Source of the DNA: an uncultured Mediterraneibacter sp.
GTDB taxonomy: Bacteria > Bacillota > Clostridia > Lachnospirales > Lachnospiraceae
NCBI GenBank assembly: GCA_934418295.1
Contig: CAKRWZ010000061.1
Coordinates: 1-11,327, forward strand
Direction of reading: 5' to 3'
DNA: 11,327 bases
Positions 1-7,141 of this stretch are shown here, in pieces (within the stretch, counting starts at the first letter, position 1; each line of letters starts with the position of its first letter). Position numbers and translations under genes: made by a program. The notes under the pieces were generated by a model. It was not told the DNA's origin. It saw nothing but the letters and a program-made list of their open reading frames with translations, and searched no databases.

Positions 1-118
1 CGGCTCTGCCCATTTGTAACTATTCACAAATCTTATATCAGTTTTTAACGTTTACACAAAACTTGAAACGGTCTCGGGGCATCGGTTAACACCTGTTGTT
101 CCAACACTTCCCCGGCTT
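1..118. other. Non-coding tail after the YitT gene
   Basis: No convincing gene lies here. On the minus strand, downstream of the YitT stop, there is a small hairpin of TGTTG and CAACA arms around GAA (94-106). It sits inside weakly complementary CGGGG/CCCCG segments but has no following T-run, so it is not a clear terminator. A second AT-rich hairpin has ATTTGT and ACAAAT arms (12-31). Around 30-60 the minus strand is AT-rich and contains TATAAG, which could be a -10 box for a gene beyond the left edge, but no good -35 box is at the right spacing. I infer a mixed terminator/promoter region without proof. Confidence 0.4.
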
Positions 119-973
119 CTAACCTTTTGGCTGATAGCGCATATTCGACACATTATACACCGTCACAAAGGCTTTCGGATCTTCGTGAGTGATAAAATTC
201 ATCAGCTTCTGATACTCCGTCTTATCGACGATCGTGATGATCTCGTTTCTTTTCCGAAAATTGTACGCGCCTGTCGCCTCATAGATCGTCGCTCCGCTGT
301 GCAGATCTTCTATGATAAATTTGCGCAGCTCTTCTTCCTTTTCCGTGATCACACAGACCCGCCGTTTTATATTGTGGTCAAAAATGAAATGATCCAGGAC
401 CATCCCATTAAAATAGGTTCCCAAAACGCTTAGAACTACTGTTTTCTTGTCGTAGACCAAAGCTGCTGAAAGCGCCACGCACATGCCGGATACTGACATA
501 GCTTTTCCCAGCTCCATGTGCAGATACTTATTCATGATCTTGGCTACGATATCCAGCCCTCCGGAGGATGCATTCCTGTTAAAAAGAATACTGAGACCTA
601 CGCTGACCACCAAAATATAGCAGAGTACATCCAATTCCTGACTGTCTGTCAGCGATTGAAAATTCGGAGCCAGCTTTTCAAAGACACCGATAAACAGTGG
701 AAGCATAATGCTTGTATACACCGTCTTTGCGCCAAATTCCCGCCCGCATGTAAAAAATCCGATAATCAAAAGTACCACATTTAGCATCATCGTGATCGCC
801 GACAAGGGAAGCGGCACAAAATTTGACAACACAATGCCCAGTCCCGAAATACTGCTGACCGACGTATGGCTCGGCACCAAAAAGAAATAAACGGCCGCCG
901 CAATGATCCCTACCGCCCAGGTCAAAATCGCCACCTCTTTTATGATATTCCAATAGTTGAATTGTTTTTTCAT
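119..973 (-). CDS. YitT family membrane protein (DUF161 + DUF2179)
   Basis: A 284-residue membrane protein of the YitT family. The N-terminal two thirds hold about five to six hydrophobic segments (roughly residues 13-33, 41-52, 55-76, 85-98, 113-131, 158-180). The family signature SSGGLDIVAK is at 137-146. Residues about 200-284 are a hydrophilic C-terminal domain matching DUF2179, with the motif GATIYEATGAY at 227-237. YitT proteins are inner-membrane proteins of unknown substrate, and I cannot assign a transported molecule. The start is ATG, with AAAGGA 8 bases upstream (982-987). The gene follows the operon after a hairpin at the thiN end and a gap of about 50 bp. No well-spaced promoter was found in that gap, so it may have its own unrecognised promoter or depend on read-through. 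Length is normal for the family. The family call is secure; the role is not. Confidence 0.9.
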   Translation of the reverse strand: MKKQFNYWNIIKEVAILTWAVGIIAAAVYFFLVPSHTSVSSISGLGIVLSNFVPLPLSAITMMLNVVLLIIGFFTCGREFGAKTVYTSIMLPLFIGVFEKLAPNFQSLTDSQELDVLCYILVVSVGLSILFNRNASSGGLDIVAKIMNKYLHMELGKAMSVSGMCVALSAALVYDKKTVVLSVLGTYFNGMVLDHFIFDHNIKRRVCVITEKEEELRKFIIEDLHSGATIYEATGAYNFRKRNEIITIVDKTEYQKLMNFITHEDPKAFVTVYNVSNMRYQPKG

Positions 974-1020
974 CGTTCCGATCCTTTATTCTACTTTTTT
1001 ATTTACTTGGCAACAGCGAT

Positions 1021-1049
1021 AAAACGAGAGGCTTTTCAGTCTCTCGTTT
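1021..1049 (-). terminator. Hairpin overlapping the thiN stop codon, probable operon terminator
   Basis: On the minus strand, arms AAACGAGAG and CTCTCGTTT (9 bp, perfect) flank a 10-base loop containing the thiN TGA stop. One unpaired T follows the arm, giving a run of four Ts before ATCGCTG. The stem is clear but the T-run is short, and part of it lies in the stem. It would therefore be a modest intrinsic terminator. On the plus strand the same hairpin is followed by TTTCC and no genes precede it, so it most likely serves the minus-strand operon. Confidence 0.5.
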
Positions 1050-1689
1050 CCATTAACACTAATTCTCCGCTTTCGTATGTGATAATAACCTTTTCCTCTT
1101 GGATCTGATTGCTGACACACAGGCTGTCGTAAGGCTCCAGTTTATGATCTGTCAACGGATATTTTGCTCCGCTGATGCAAAGATGCTCCACGGCTCCTCC
1201 CAAGGGAAACAGCGAAAAATAATGTCCAAAGGCTTCTGCTTTTTTTAATTCTGTTTTTTTACCCAACAGACGGATCCGATTGTTTCCGTCCAAAAGGACC
1301 GCCTCCACACCTGCATCTTTTGCGATCTTCAGAGACTGTACATTTCCCCACACGTGGTCCAGCCGGGTACCCGTCCCGCCCAGGATCAAAATATGCTTTT
1401 TCCCCTTTTCGATGGCCAGCCGGATCGCATTTTCGGTGTCTGTAGCATCTTTTATCGGATTGAATTTATAGATCGGAAGCTCCGTCTCTTTTTCATAATA
1501 GTCCAAAACCTCCGGCGCAAGGCTGTCAAAATCACCCAAAATCACATTCGGCAAAATACGGTGTGCATGCAAAAAAGAAAGTCCGCGATCCACTCCGATC
1601 AGATATTCTGTATTTTCATCTTTCAGAATCGGAAGAACCACTTCTTCTTTTAAGGTTCCTCCGCTTACGATCACCGTCCATTTATTCAT
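1036..1689 (-). CDS. thiN: Thiamine pyrophosphokinase
   Basis: A 217-residue ThiN/TPK-family enzyme that transfers pyrophosphate from ATP to thiamine, making thiamine diphosphate in the cytoplasm. Family motifs in order are GVDRG (32-36), GDFDS (52-56), DATDTENA (81-88, the acidic metal/substrate motif) and GGTGTRLDH (104-112). The last is close to the usual GGxGGRxDH but with T for the second G of the pair. Length is typical. The frame stays open to 1734, but I chose the ATG at 1687-1689. It overlaps the end of rpe by 8 nt in ATGAATAA, has GGAGAT 11 bases upstream, and matches the family N-terminus; the upstream ATG would add 15 residues of unrelated sequence inside rpe. It is the last gene of the operon, and its stop lies in the loop of a terminator-like hairpin. 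Confidence 0.93.
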   Translation of the reverse strand: MNKWTVIVSGGTLKEEVVLPILKDENTEYLIGVDRGLSFLHAHRILPNVILGDFDSLAPEVLDYYEKETELPIYKFNPIKDATDTENAIRLAIEKGKKHILILGGTGTRLDHVWGNVQSLKIAKDAGVEAVLLDGNNRIRLLGKKTELKKAEAFGHYFSLFPLGGAVEHLCISGAKYPLTDHKLEPYDSLCVSNQIQEEKVIITYESGELVLMETRD

Positions 1690-2344
1690 AACGCTGTAAA
1701 ATCTCCATAAACTCCCGGGTGTTCTGCGCGGCATCTCCCCGGAAAACTCCGGAGCCGGAAACGATCACGTTTGCTCCTGCTTCCAGCACTTCTCCTACGT
1801 TATTCTGATAGATTCCTCCATCCACTTCCAGGTCGGCATTGCTTCCGGCCGCATCCAGCATTTTACGGACTGCAGAGATCTTATCCAAAGATTCCGGTAT
1901 AAATTTCTGCCCGCCAAAGCCCGGCTCTACACTCATGATCAGGACCAATTCCAGTTTTTCCAGATAAGGCTCCAGCGCTTCTGCCGGTGTGCCCGGTTTG
2001 ATGGACAGTCCGGCTTTCATACCGCATTCATGGATCGCATCCAATGTCTTTTCCACATCTTCACAGGCTTCCAGGTGTACCGTCACCAGATCGGCCCCTG
2101 CTTCTTTGAACTCTTTCAGATAACGAATCGGCTCTGTGATCATCAGATGTACATCCATCAGCTGTTCCGTACAGGAACGGATGGATTTCAGAACCGGCAT
2201 TCCAAAAGAAATGCTGGGCACAAAAATGCCGTCCATCACATCAAAATGCAGATATTCCGCGCCGTTTTCCTCTGTCTTTTTGATCTCCTGTTCCAATTTT
2301 TTAAAATCTGCCGCCAACAAAGACGGAGACAGTATATTTTTCAT
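1682..2344 (-). CDS. rpe: Ribulose-phosphate 3-epimerase
   Basis: A 220-residue TIM-barrel enzyme that interconverts ribulose 5-phosphate and xylulose 5-phosphate in the pentose phosphate pathway. Sequence signatures are SPSLLAADF near the N-terminus, HFDVMDGIFVP (33-43) with metal ligand H33 and catalytic D35, DVHLMI (64-69) with H66, MSVEPGFGGQ (137-146) on the phosphate-binding loop, and LEVDGGI (172-178) with the second catalytic Asp, D175. Family length is about 215-225. The ATG start lies 2 bp after the rsgA stop, with AGAGGT 7 bases upstream inside the rsgA 3' end. The 3' end overlaps thiN by 8 nt. This position next to rsgA and thiN is the same as in Bacillus. Confidence 0.97.
   Translation of the reverse strand: MKNILSPSLLAADFKKLEQEIKKTEENGAEYLHFDVMDGIFVPSISFGMPVLKSIRSCTEQLMDVHLMITEPIRYLKEFKEAGADLVTVHLEACEDVEKTLDAIHECGMKAGLSIKPGTPAEALEPYLEKLELVLIMSVEPGFGGQKFIPESLDKISAVRKMLDAAGSNADLEVDGGIYQNNVGEVLEAGANVIVSGSGVFRGDAAQNTREFMEILQRYE
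1701..1706 (-). promoter_or_regulatory. Ribosome binding site deciding the thiN start
   Basis: The minus strand reads GGAGAT 11 bases before the ATG at 1687-1689. It lies within rpe coding sequence, which fits translational coupling. The spacing is slightly long, so the site is moderate. The alternative upstream ATG (1732-1734) has its GGGGAG directly abutting it, which is too close. Confidence 0.5.
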
Positions 2345-2346
2345 AT

Positions 2347-3270
2347 TCAGTACCTCTTCTTTTCCTGGATTTCCTGATAAAAATCCACATAGTTTTCATA
2401 TCTTATTTTATGGATCTTTCCGTCTGCCACAGCCTGTTTTACTGCACAGTCAGGTTCATGGATGTGACTGCAGACCTGGAACCTGCATTTCCCTTCATAG
2501 GGTAAAAACTCCCGGAAACAGTACTTTAGTTCTTCCTTTTCCATATCATTTATATAGAAGGAACTGAATCCCGGGGTATCCATGATAAACGAGCTTTCTG
2601 CCGCCAAAAAAGATCCTCCGGATCTTTCCGTCGTGTGCCTGGCAACGCAAAACAGCTCACTGTGCCGCGTTGTATGTTTTCCTCTGTCGATCTTTCGGCT
2701 GATCCCGCCGGTCTCCATATCCGCTTCCGGGGACAACAGATTGATCAGAGAGGATTTGCCAACTCCAGAGGGTCCTGCAATCACCGTCGTTTTTCCTTGC
2801 AGAGCTTCCAAAACCTCTGAGACATTTTCCTCACGACGCGCGCTGGTAAAAATCAACGGATAACCGCAAGCCTGGTAGATTTCCCGGATCTCCTCCATCT
2901 CTTCGGCATTTGCAAGATCTTTTTTATTAAAGCAGAGGACCACCGGTATTTCCAGTTGTTCCATCATCACCAGAAACCGGTCCAGCAGATGAAAATGCGG
3001 CTTTGGCTTCGTCACGGCAAACACGACCAGCGCCTGATCGATATTGGCTGCTGCCGGACGGATCAACGCATTTTTTCGCGGAAGGATCTTTTCCAGGTTT
3101 CCTTTCTTTTCCTTTTCATCCAGAACCTCGATCTCCACATTGTCGCCCACCAGCGGCTTCTGATTATCTTTTCTGAAAATCCCTTTTGCCTTACACTCAT
3201 AAACACCGGATCCTGCTACGCGAACGTAGTAGAATCCGGCAATTCCTTTTACTATCTTTCCTTGTATCAA
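2347..3270 (-). CDS. rsgA: Small-subunit-dependent GTPase RsgA (CpgA/YloQ)
   Basis: A 307-residue circularly permuted GTPase that assists late 30S ribosomal subunit maturation. An OB-fold domain covers about residues 1-65. The GTPase motifs follow in permuted order: G4 NKKD (115-118), G5 SAR (143-145), G1 GPSGVGKSS (166-174), G2 around TT (200-201) and G3 DTPG (231-234). A C-terminal zinc-binding set C262, C267, H269, C275 follows. Between G2 and G3 there are about a dozen more residues than I expect for the family. The start codon is TTG: no in-frame ATG is nearby, and GGAG sits 8 bases upstream at 3279-3282. The gap to the prkC stop is 13 bp. In B. subtilis this protein (CpgA) is phosphorylated by PrkC, whose gene is immediately upstream here. 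Confidence 0.96.
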   Translation of the reverse strand: MIQGKIVKGIAGFYYVRVAGSGVYECKAKGIFRKDNQKPLVGDNVEIEVLDEKEKKGNLEKILPRKNALIRPAAANIDQALVVFAVTKPKPHFHLLDRFLVMMEQLEIPVVLCFNKKDLANAEEMEEIREIYQACGYPLIFTSARREENVSEVLEALQGKTTVIAGPSGVGKSSLINLLSPEADMETGGISRKIDRGKHTTRHSELFCVARHTTERSGGSFLAAESSFIMDTPGFSSFYINDMEKEELKYCFREFLPYEGKCRFQVCSHIHEPDCAVKQAVADGKIHKIRYENYVDFYQEIQEKKRY

Positions 3271-3278
3271 TTGGTCTT

Positions 3279-3282
3279 CTCC
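3279..3282 (-). promoter_or_regulatory. Ribosome binding site supporting the TTG start of rsgA
   Basis: The minus strand reads GGAGAAGACCAATTG, so GGAG is 8 bases before TTG. The site lies just upstream of the rsgA start, in the 13-bp gap after the prkC stop at 3284-3286. This spacing makes TTG the best initiation codon. Confidence 0.7.
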
Positions 3283-3283
3283 G

Positions 3284-5362
3284 TCAATTTCCGCTATCTA
3301 TCGGTGCCTCCGGGCCTTTACTGATCGTATAACCCACTTTGGTACCTGCCTCTACCTGGCTGCCCGGTGTTGCTGTCTGTGAAATGACATAACCCGCTGA
3401 AACGGTATTGCTGTAAGCATAATCTACCACGCCGATATCCAGACCTGCATTCTGGAGTGCTACTGCCGCATCGTCACCGTATTTCCCGGTCAATGTCGGA
3501 ACAACCACCAACTTCGTCTTTGGTCCCAGGCTGATCACATAATCTACGCTGGTTCCCTTGCTCACCTTTTTACCGGCCTTTGTGCCCTGGGAGATTACCT
3601 TGCCCTGCGCCACACTGTCACTGTTCTTTTCTGTAACATTTCCGCTGGAAAGCCCCCGGGCAGACAGCTCGGCTTCTGCCTGCTCCGCTGTCATATTCTG
3701 GAGATTCGGAACCTCCACTTTTTCTTCACCCATGCTGACTTTCATGGTGACAACGGAACCTTTTTTTGCCTTGCTTCCAGCCTCCGGATTGGTGGAAATA
3801 ACCTTTCCTTCATCCACATCATCACTGTAACCAGCCTCAGAATCTACCACAAAGCCTGCATCTTCTAACATCTTTTGGGCTTTTGCCTCATCTCTGTCTT
3901 TTACATCCGGGACTTCGATCTCTTCTTCCGTCTTTCCGCTGCTGATCACCAGCTCGATCTGTGTATTTTTATCTACTTTCTCGCCGTCTTTCGGATTCTG
4001 GGACATAACATATCCCTTTTCGTATTTATCCGACTCTTTTCTGGATTTGATCGTGTAACCAAGTCCCTTTTTGTTCAGAGCTGCGATGGCCTCCTTCTCA
4101 GTCATTCCTACCACATTTGGGACTTCCACGGAATCTTCTGTAGTTTCTGCGTTGGAAGACGGTCCTACTTTAAACAGACCCGCTGCCTTTCCGATCAGGA
4201 TCACTGCCACCAGGGCAATAATCACTGCTACCACGATCATCAGGATCTTCATGACTTTCGCCATCTTTGGATTTACATCCTCATCTTCCTGATCTTTTCC
4301 CCTACGGCGGCCTCTGCCTTCATACTCATCGTCATCATACTCATCATCGCCGTAATCGTCATCATCATAGCCGTCGTCATAGTCATCATCGTATTCGTCA
4401 TCGTCGTAATCATCATACTCGTCATACTGATCTCGTCTGTTCGGCTTTCTGTAAAGACGCTCCATATCATCATCCGTAAACAGGACGGTATCTCTTCCTG
4501 CAGCCGCAGCCGCAGAAGAAATACGGACAAAATCTCCGTTCGGTTCTACCAGGGCCCGTTTCAGATCACGCAACAGCTCCTGTGCATTTTGGTATCTGTT
4601 TTCCGGACTTTTCTGTGTACATTTTATGATGATCTGTTCCAGGGCATAAGGAATATCCCGCACCTCTCTCGAAGGGAGAGGAAGCTCCTCCTGCAACTGC
4701 TTGATCGCGATCGAAACCGTGGAATCCCCATCGAAGGGAACATGCCCTGTCACCATTTCATACAACGTAATACCCACGGAATAAATATCGCTTTTTTCGT
4801 CGGTCACACCGCCCCGAGCCTGCTCAGGGGATGTATAATGTACGGATCCCATCACGTTTGCACTGATGGTATTGGAGGATGTCGTCGCCCTGGCGATGCC
4901 GAAATCCGTCACCTTTACTTTTCCATCTTTCGAAATAATAATATTTTGCGGCTTGATATCACGATGGATGATATGATGCTTATGTGCCGCTTCCATACCG
5001 GTCACCATCTGGATCGCAATGCTGATGGTCTCCTTCGCCGATATCCGACGCTTCTTTTCTATATAATCTTTCAGGGTAATACCGTCTACCAGCTCCATGA
5101 CCATAAAATACAGTCCCCGGTCCTGACCGACATCGTATACATTGACTACATTGGGATGCATCAATCCCGCTGCCGCTCTTGCCTCGCTGACAAACTTGCT
5201 CACAAATACCCCGTCAGAGCGATAATCACTTTTTAATACCTTGATCGCCACAAGCCGGTTCAGCTTATGGTCTCTCCCCTTATAAACATCCGCCATACCG
5301 CCGGAGCCGATCCGCTCCAGAATCTCGTAACGTTTTCCCAAAAACACGCCTGATTTTAACAT
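3284..5362 (-). CDS. prkC: Membrane Ser/Thr protein kinase with four PASTA domains
   Basis: A 692-residue Hanks-type kinase of the PrkC/PknB/Stk1 group. The kinase domain (about 12-270) has a glycine loop GSGGMADVY (19-27), catalytic lysine K41, helix-C E60, HRDIKPQN (133-140), DFG (153-155) and a TSPEQARG substrate/APE-like segment (177-184). A linker follows. Residues 311-348 of it are almost only Asp, Glu and Tyr, then comes a basic GRGRRRGK. One membrane helix is at about 371-390. The extracellular part has four PASTA repeats (about 412-477, 482-545, 549-613, 619-684), each starting near a VPN/VPD/VPT motif. PASTA domains bind muropeptides or lipid II, so the protein senses wall state and phosphorylates cytoplasmic targets. 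The ATG overlaps the stp stop by 7 nt, with GAGGT 6 bases upstream, the usual pairing of kinase and phosphatase. Confidence 0.97.
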   Translation of the reverse strand: MLKSGVFLGKRYEILERIGSGGMADVYKGRDHKLNRLVAIKVLKSDYRSDGVFVSKFVSEARAAAGLMHPNVVNVYDVGQDRGLYFMVMELVDGITLKDYIEKKRRISAKETISIAIQMVTGMEAAHKHHIIHRDIKPQNIIISKDGKVKVTDFGIARATTSSNTISANVMGSVHYTSPEQARGGVTDEKSDIYSVGITLYEMVTGHVPFDGDSTVSIAIKQLQEELPLPSREVRDIPYALEQIIIKCTQKSPENRYQNAQELLRDLKRALVEPNGDFVRISSAAAAAGRDTVLFTDDDMERLYRKPNRRDQYDEYDDYDDDEYDDDYDDGYDDDDYGDDEYDDDEYEGRGRRRGKDQEDEDVNPKMAKVMKILMIVVAVIIALVAVILIGKAAGLFKVGPSSNAETTEDSVEVPNVVGMTEKEAIAALNKKGLGYTIKSRKESDKYEKGYVMSQNPKDGEKVDKNTQIELVISSGKTEEEIEVPDVKDRDEAKAQKMLEDAGFVVDSEAGYSDDVDEGKVISTNPEAGSKAKKGSVVTMKVSMGEEKVEVPNLQNMTAEQAEAELSARGLSSGNVTEKNSDSVAQGKVISQGTKAGKKVSKGTSVDYVISLGPKTKLVVVPTLTGKYGDDAAVALQNAGLDIGVVDYAYSNTVSAGYVISQTATPGSQVEAGTKVGYTISKGPEAPIDSGN
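4319..4432 (-). repeat. GAY-type trinucleotide tract encoding the PrkC acidic/Tyr linker
   Basis: On the minus strand this stretch is nearly all GAT, GAC, GAG/GAA and TAC/TAT codons, giving an imperfect trinucleotide repeat. It encodes PrkC residues 311-348: 21 Asp, 5 Glu, 9 Tyr, 2 Gly and 1 Gln. The reading frame is unbroken. Repeats of this sort can change length by slippage in multiples of three without breaking the gene. The low complexity also explains several long but meaningless antisense frames here. Confidence 0.85.
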
Positions 5363-6099
5363 ATACTTACCTCACCCACCTCAGGGTCGATCAAGATCAC
5401 CCCGATGTTATCTGTACCTCCGTTTTCTTTTGCCGAAGCGATCAGTGTTTCTGCCGCCTCCACAACATCCCTGGCCCCCTGTACAATATGGAAAATCTCT
5501 TCATCTTCCACCATATTGGTCAGACCGTCTGTACACATGACGATTTTATCTCCCTTTTTCAGTCTGTGTTCATAAAAATCTGCTTCTACCTCTTCTTTTG
5601 CACCGATCGCCCGGGTAATGATATTTTTATCCGGATGGTGCTTTGCCTCCTCCGGCTTGATACCTCCCAGTCTGACCATCTCTTCTACCAAAGAATGATC
5701 TTTGGTCAACTGTACGATTCCGTTGTTTATCAAATACAACCGGCTGTCCCCTACATTTGCAAAATACATCATATGGTTTACGATCGTTGCAGCAACGATC
5801 GTCGTTCCCATACCCTTCAGGCGCTCATCTTCTCCTGCCACGCGTACCACTTCGTGGTTGGCCGTCTGGATCGCCTGGAGTAAAGCCCTCTCCACGTCTT
5901 CCTCTTTCAGGCGCTTCAGCACCCTGGTCAACACTTCAACCGTGAATTTGGAAGCATAATCTCCTGCCTGATGACCGCCCATTCCATCCGCAACTACAAA
6001 CAAGTTCGGAAGATTGCCCAACGGTTTTTCGGAAACATATACATAATCTTGATTTATTTTTCTCACCATGCCAACGTCTGTTGCCGAATACGTTTTCAT
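5356..6099 (-). CDS. stp: PP2C-family Ser/Thr protein phosphatase (Stp/PrpC)
   Basis: A 247-residue metal-dependent PP2C phosphatase that removes phosphate from substrates of the partner kinase and from the kinase itself. Motifs are INQD (15-18), VADGMGGHQAGDYAS (36-50) with metal ligands D38/G39, GMGTT (96-100), ANVGDSRLYLI (114-124), DHSLVEEMVRLGGI (134-147), CTDGLTNMV (189-197) with D191, and GGTDNIGVIL (227-236) with D230. Length fits the bacterial group (about 245). The frame extends upstream to 6129, but I chose the ATG at 6097-6099. It has AAAGGA 7 bases upstream, leaves 4 bp after the rlmN stop, and gives the family N-terminus. The 3' end overlaps prkC by 7 nt, indicating coupled expression. 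The segment for T100 to V107 is a perfect inverted repeat in the DNA. Confidence 0.96.
   Translation of the reverse strand: MKTYSATDVGMVRKINQDYVYVSEKPLGNLPNLFVVADGMGGHQAGDYASKFTVEVLTRVLKRLKEEDVERALLQAIQTANHEVVRVAGEDERLKGMGTTIVAATIVNHMMYFANVGDSRLYLINNGIVQLTKDHSLVEEMVRLGGIKPEEAKHHPDKNIITRAIGAKEEVEADFYEHRLKKGDKIVMCTDGLTNMVEDEEIFHIVQGARDVVEAAETLIASAKENGGTDNIGVILIDPEVGEVSIC
5780..5802. repeat. Perfect inverted repeat within stp
   Basis: Two 11-base arms, ACGATCGTTGC and GCAACGATCGT, are separated by a single A. Each arm contains the 8-base palindrome ACGATCGT, so the unit is also a direct repeat. It encodes the stp residues TIVAATIV (100-107), a short protein repeat on a beta strand. The DNA symmetry may simply come from the repeated protein motif. 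Confidence 0.8.
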
Positions 6100-6103
6100 T
6101 CCG

Positions 6104-7141
6104 TCATCCTTTCCTTGCCTCTGCATCACTGTGCCTGAGCTGTCCGCAGGCCCCGTCGATATCCGAGCCCATTTCTCTTCTTATAGTAACATTTATTCCG
6201 CTTTTTTCAAGTTTATTTTTAAATTTCCGGGCACTTTCGCGACTCGGTCTTTTGTAATCCCTTTCCTTGATCGGATTCACCGGAATCAGATTTAACAGGC
6301 AATTTCGATTTTGCAAAAGCCGCGTCAACTCTTCCGCATCTTCCGCTGTATCATTCACTCCCTGAACCAAGCTGTACTCATAGCTCATCCTGCGGCCGGT
6401 CTGCTCAAAATAGTTTTCGCATGCCTCCATTACTTCTTCCAGATGATACCTGTTTGCCACCGGCATCAGGGCACTTCTCTTTTCCTGGGTGGCTCCGTGT
6501 AAGGACAAGGCTAAAGAAATCTGAAATTTTTCTTCCGCCAGGCGGTTCATCTGTGGGACCAGCCCGCAGGTAGACACAGTGATATTCCGCTGACTGATAT
6601 GTAATCCGTGCTCATCCGACAACATCCGGATGAATCCGACTAAATGCTCATAATTGTCCAGGGGCTCTCCGGTCCCCATCACAACCACATTGGAAACCCG
6701 CTCTCCCATGATCCTTTGGATCCGATATATCTGAGAAAGCATTTCCGAAATTTCCAGATTCCGATCCAAGCCGCCCAAAGTGGATGCACAAAACCGGCAC
6801 CCCATTCGGCAGCCTGCCTGGGAAGAGATACAGACAGAATTACCGTATTTGTATTCCATCCACACACTTTCTACCCTGTTTCCGTCTTCCAGCTCAAATA
6901 AAAATTTGTTGGTGCCATCCTGTTTGGAAGTCTGGCGGCGCACCATGCTTACCTTCGGGATCTTATAGATACCGTTCAATTTTTCCCGCAGCTGTACCGA
7001 AAGATTGGTCATTTCCGAAAAGTTCTCTGCCCCTTTTACATGGATCCACTCATAAATCTGAGCGGCCCGGAACTTCTTTTCCCCGATCGTTTCCATTTCC
7101 TGCTGCAATTGTTTGAAATTCAATGAAACAATATCTTTCAT
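6104..7141 (-). CDS. rlmN: Dual-specificity 23S rRNA A2503 / tRNA A37 C2-methyltransferase
   Basis: A 345-residue radical-SAM methyltransferase that makes 2-methyladenosine in 23S rRNA at the peptidyl-transferase centre and in some tRNAs. The radical-SAM cluster motif is C111-x3-C115-x2-C118 in CRMGCRFCAS. The SAM-binding MGTGEPLDNYEH is at 155-166 and SLHG at 213-216. The methyl-carrying cysteine of the RlmN/Cfr group is C332 in the C-terminal GACGQLR. Length and motif order are those of RlmN rather than the resistance enzyme Cfr, and the housekeeping operon supports this. The ATG overlaps the rsmB stop by 4 nt (ATGA), with GGAGA 4 bases upstream. Confidence 0.97.
   Translation of the reverse strand: MKDIVSLNFKQLQQEMETIGEKKFRAAQIYEWIHVKGAENFSEMTNLSVQLREKLNGIYKIPKVSMVRRQTSKQDGTNKFLFELEDGNRVESVWMEYKYGNSVCISSQAGCRMGCRFCASTLGGLDRNLEISEMLSQIYRIQRIMGERVSNVVVMGTGEPLDNYEHLVGFIRMLSDEHGLHISQRNITVSTCGLVPQMNRLAEEKFQISLALSLHGATQEKRSALMPVANRYHLEEVMEACENYFEQTGRRMSYEYSLVQGVNDTAEDAEELTRLLQNRNCLLNLIPVNPIKERDYKRPSRESARKFKNKLEKSGINVTIRREMGSDIDGACGQLRHSDAEARKG
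6107..6112 (-). promoter_or_regulatory. Ribosome binding site deciding the stp start
   Basis: The minus strand reads AAAGGA 7 bases before the ATG at 6097-6099. It lies in the last codons of rlmN. The upstream in-frame ATG codons at 6127-6129 and 6124-6126 lie inside rlmN and would add residues that PP2C proteins lack. Confidence 0.7.

Noticed and set aside
974..1020. Possible promoter TTGCCA before the YitT gene
   Set aside because: The -10 candidates are either 14 bases away or so close to the ATG that the ribosome binding site would not be in the transcript.
1690..1734. Upstream ATG start for thiN
   Set aside because: It would lie inside rpe with poor ribosome binding spacing and adds 15 residues absent from ThiN; the ATG at 1689 is better.
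3875..5236. Plus-strand frame of 453 codons opposite prkC
   Set aside because: It is antisense to a clear kinase gene, is rich in His/Ile from the GAY repeat, and has no family motifs.
6100..6129. Upstream ATG start for stp
   Set aside because: It lies inside rlmN and adds residues not seen in PP2C proteins; the ATG at 6099 has a good AAAGGA.
6104..7141. Cfr antibiotic-resistance methyltransferase
   Set aside because: It has RlmN length and sits in the housekeeping operon with rsmB and stp; no sign of mobile context.
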